In this document: piece after piece, positions 14,699 to 15,444 of the stretch
Layout of the letters: every line of letters starts with the position of its first letter
Numbering within the stretch: position 1 is the first letter of the stretch
Source of the DNA: JBEEJZ01 sp041168905
GTDB taxonomy: Bacteria; Pseudomonadota; Gammaproteobacteria; Burkholderiales; Burkholderiaceae_C
NCBI GenBank assembly: GCA_041168905.1
Contig: JBEEJZ010000272.1
Coordinates: 1 to 15,444 of the forward strand
DNA length: 15,444 bases
Reading direction: 5' to 3'
The notes under the pieces: generated by a model
What the model was told of the DNA's origin: nothing
Database searches by the model: none
Seen by the model: only the letters and a program-made list of their open reading frames with translations
Program-made: the position numbers and the translations under genes

Positions 14699-15444
14699 TC
14701 AGGCCAGCGAGGCTTCCAGGGCGGCGTTGAGGGTTGCGCTCGGACGCATCACTGCGCTCACCTTCTTGGGGTCGGGCATGTAGTAGCCACCGATGTCCAC
14801 CGGATGGCCCTGCACCGCGTTGAGTTCAGCCACGATGGCCTGCTCGTTCTCGGTCAGCGATTTGGCCAGCGGCGCGAAGTGGGCCTGCAGTTCGACATCG
14901 TCGGTCTGGGCTGCCAGTTCTTGCGCCCAGTACATGGCCAGATAAAACTGGCTGCCACGGTTGTCGAGCTGACCGGTCTTGGGCGATGGGTTCTTGTTGT
15001 TGTCCAGCAATTTGCCGGTTGCGGCATCCAGCGTTTTCGCCAACACCTTGGCCTTGCTGTTGCCCTTCTTCAGACCCAGGTCTTCAAGCGACACGGCCAG
15101 CGCCAGGAATTCACCCAGCGAGTCCCAGCGCAGGTGGTTTTCTTCGACCAGCTGCTGCACGTGCTTGGGCGCAGAGCCACCGGCACCAGTTTCGTACATG
15201 CCGCCGCCGGCCATCAGAGGCACGACCGACAGCATCTTGGCCGAGGTGCCCAGTTCCATGATCGGGAACAGGTCGGTCAGGTAGTCGCGCAGGATGTTGC
15301 CTGTGGCGCTGATCGTGTCCAGGCCGCGCACCACGCGCTCCAGGGTGTAACGCATCGCACGCACCTGGCTCATGATCTGGATGTCCAGACCGGCGGTGTT
15401 GTGCTCGTGCAGGTACATCTTGACCTTGGTGATCAGCTGGGCTT
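14699..15444 (-). CDS. icd: Monomeric NADP-dependent isocitrate dehydrogenase, C-terminal part
   Basis: The open frame runs off the right edge, giving the last 247 or so residues of a protein expected to be about 740 long. It catalyses the oxidative decarboxylation of isocitrate to 2-oxoglutarate in the TCA cycle. Segments such as GTSAKMLSVVPLMAGGG, YETGAGGSAPKHVQQ and NHLRWDSLGEFLALA are characteristic of the monomeric (IDH-II) type, not the dimeric Icd. The ATG at 15418 is internal; codons continue in frame upstream of it. The 3' end is complete and followed by a terminator. Confidence 0.95.
   Translation of the reverse strand, partial: AQLITKVKMYLHEHNTAGLDIQIMSQVRAMRYTLERVVRGLDTISATGNILRDYLTDLFPIMELGTSAKMLSVVPLMAGGGMYETGAGGSAPKHVQQLVEENHLRWDSLGEFLALAVSLEDLGLKKGNSKAKVLAKTLDAATGKLLDNNKNPSPKTGQLDNRGSQFYLAMYWAQELAAQTDDVELQAHFAPLAKSLTENEQAIVAELNAVQGHPVDIGGYYMPDPKKVSAVMRPSATLNAALEASLA

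Noticed and set aside
1..15444. Mobile element, phage, CRISPR or defence island
   Set aside because: No transposase, integrase, tRNA-linked direct repeat, spacer array or defence-type gene is visible; gene content is metabolic and transport.

Overview
The window reads as an ordinary chromosomal segment of a GC-rich betaproteobacterium. It is most likely Burkholderiales, and Comamonadaceae is my best guess from protein style; no rRNA, tRNA or species marker settles it. It is densely coded. All genes lie on the minus strand except metY and the hydrolase after it. I see no mobile element, CRISPR array, tRNA or rRNA. No stretch over 300 bases lacks a gene. The longest gaps are 14442-14698 (TPP riboswitch plus icd terminator) and 5200-5399 (operator region plus a terminator; nothing recognised in 5265-5356).

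Layout from the right edge, following minus-strand transcription. The 3' third of a monomeric NADP isocitrate dehydrogenase gene ends at a strong terminator. A TPP riboswitch and the thiBPQ thiamine-uptake operon follow (14601-11206). Convergent to thiQ, on the plus strand, are metY (O-acetylhomoserine sulfhydrylase) and an alpha/beta hydrolase, probably one transcript. Divergent from metY is a two-CBS-domain protein, followed by aroC (chorismate synthase). After aroC come two genes overlapping by 4 nt: a VOC protein related to 4-hydroxyphenylpyruvate dioxygenase (HPPD) and a TIM-barrel protein carrying the metal ligands of 3-dehydroshikimate dehydratase. Together they look like a split form of the fused QuiC enzyme, next to a shikimate-pathway gene. 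A terminator closes this block.

The left third (5199-9) is a tight four-gene operon: RND periplasmic adaptor, RND inner-membrane pump, a small DUF2892 membrane protein with a Cys-Pro-Met motif, and an OsmC-type thiol peroxidase. Two abutting G-tract ATAC...GTAT elements of the kind bound by CsoR/RcnR/FrmR repressors lie just upstream of its start codon. A perfect 7-bp palindrome is next to them. This suggests an efflux system induced by a metal, an aldehyde or a reactive sulfur species. Neither the regulator gene nor an outer-membrane channel gene is in the window.

The most interesting points are this operon with its operator pair, the split QuiC-like pair whose HPPD-like half has lost a metal-ligand histidine, and a possible Shine-Dalgarno-sequestering expression platform after the TPP aptamer.
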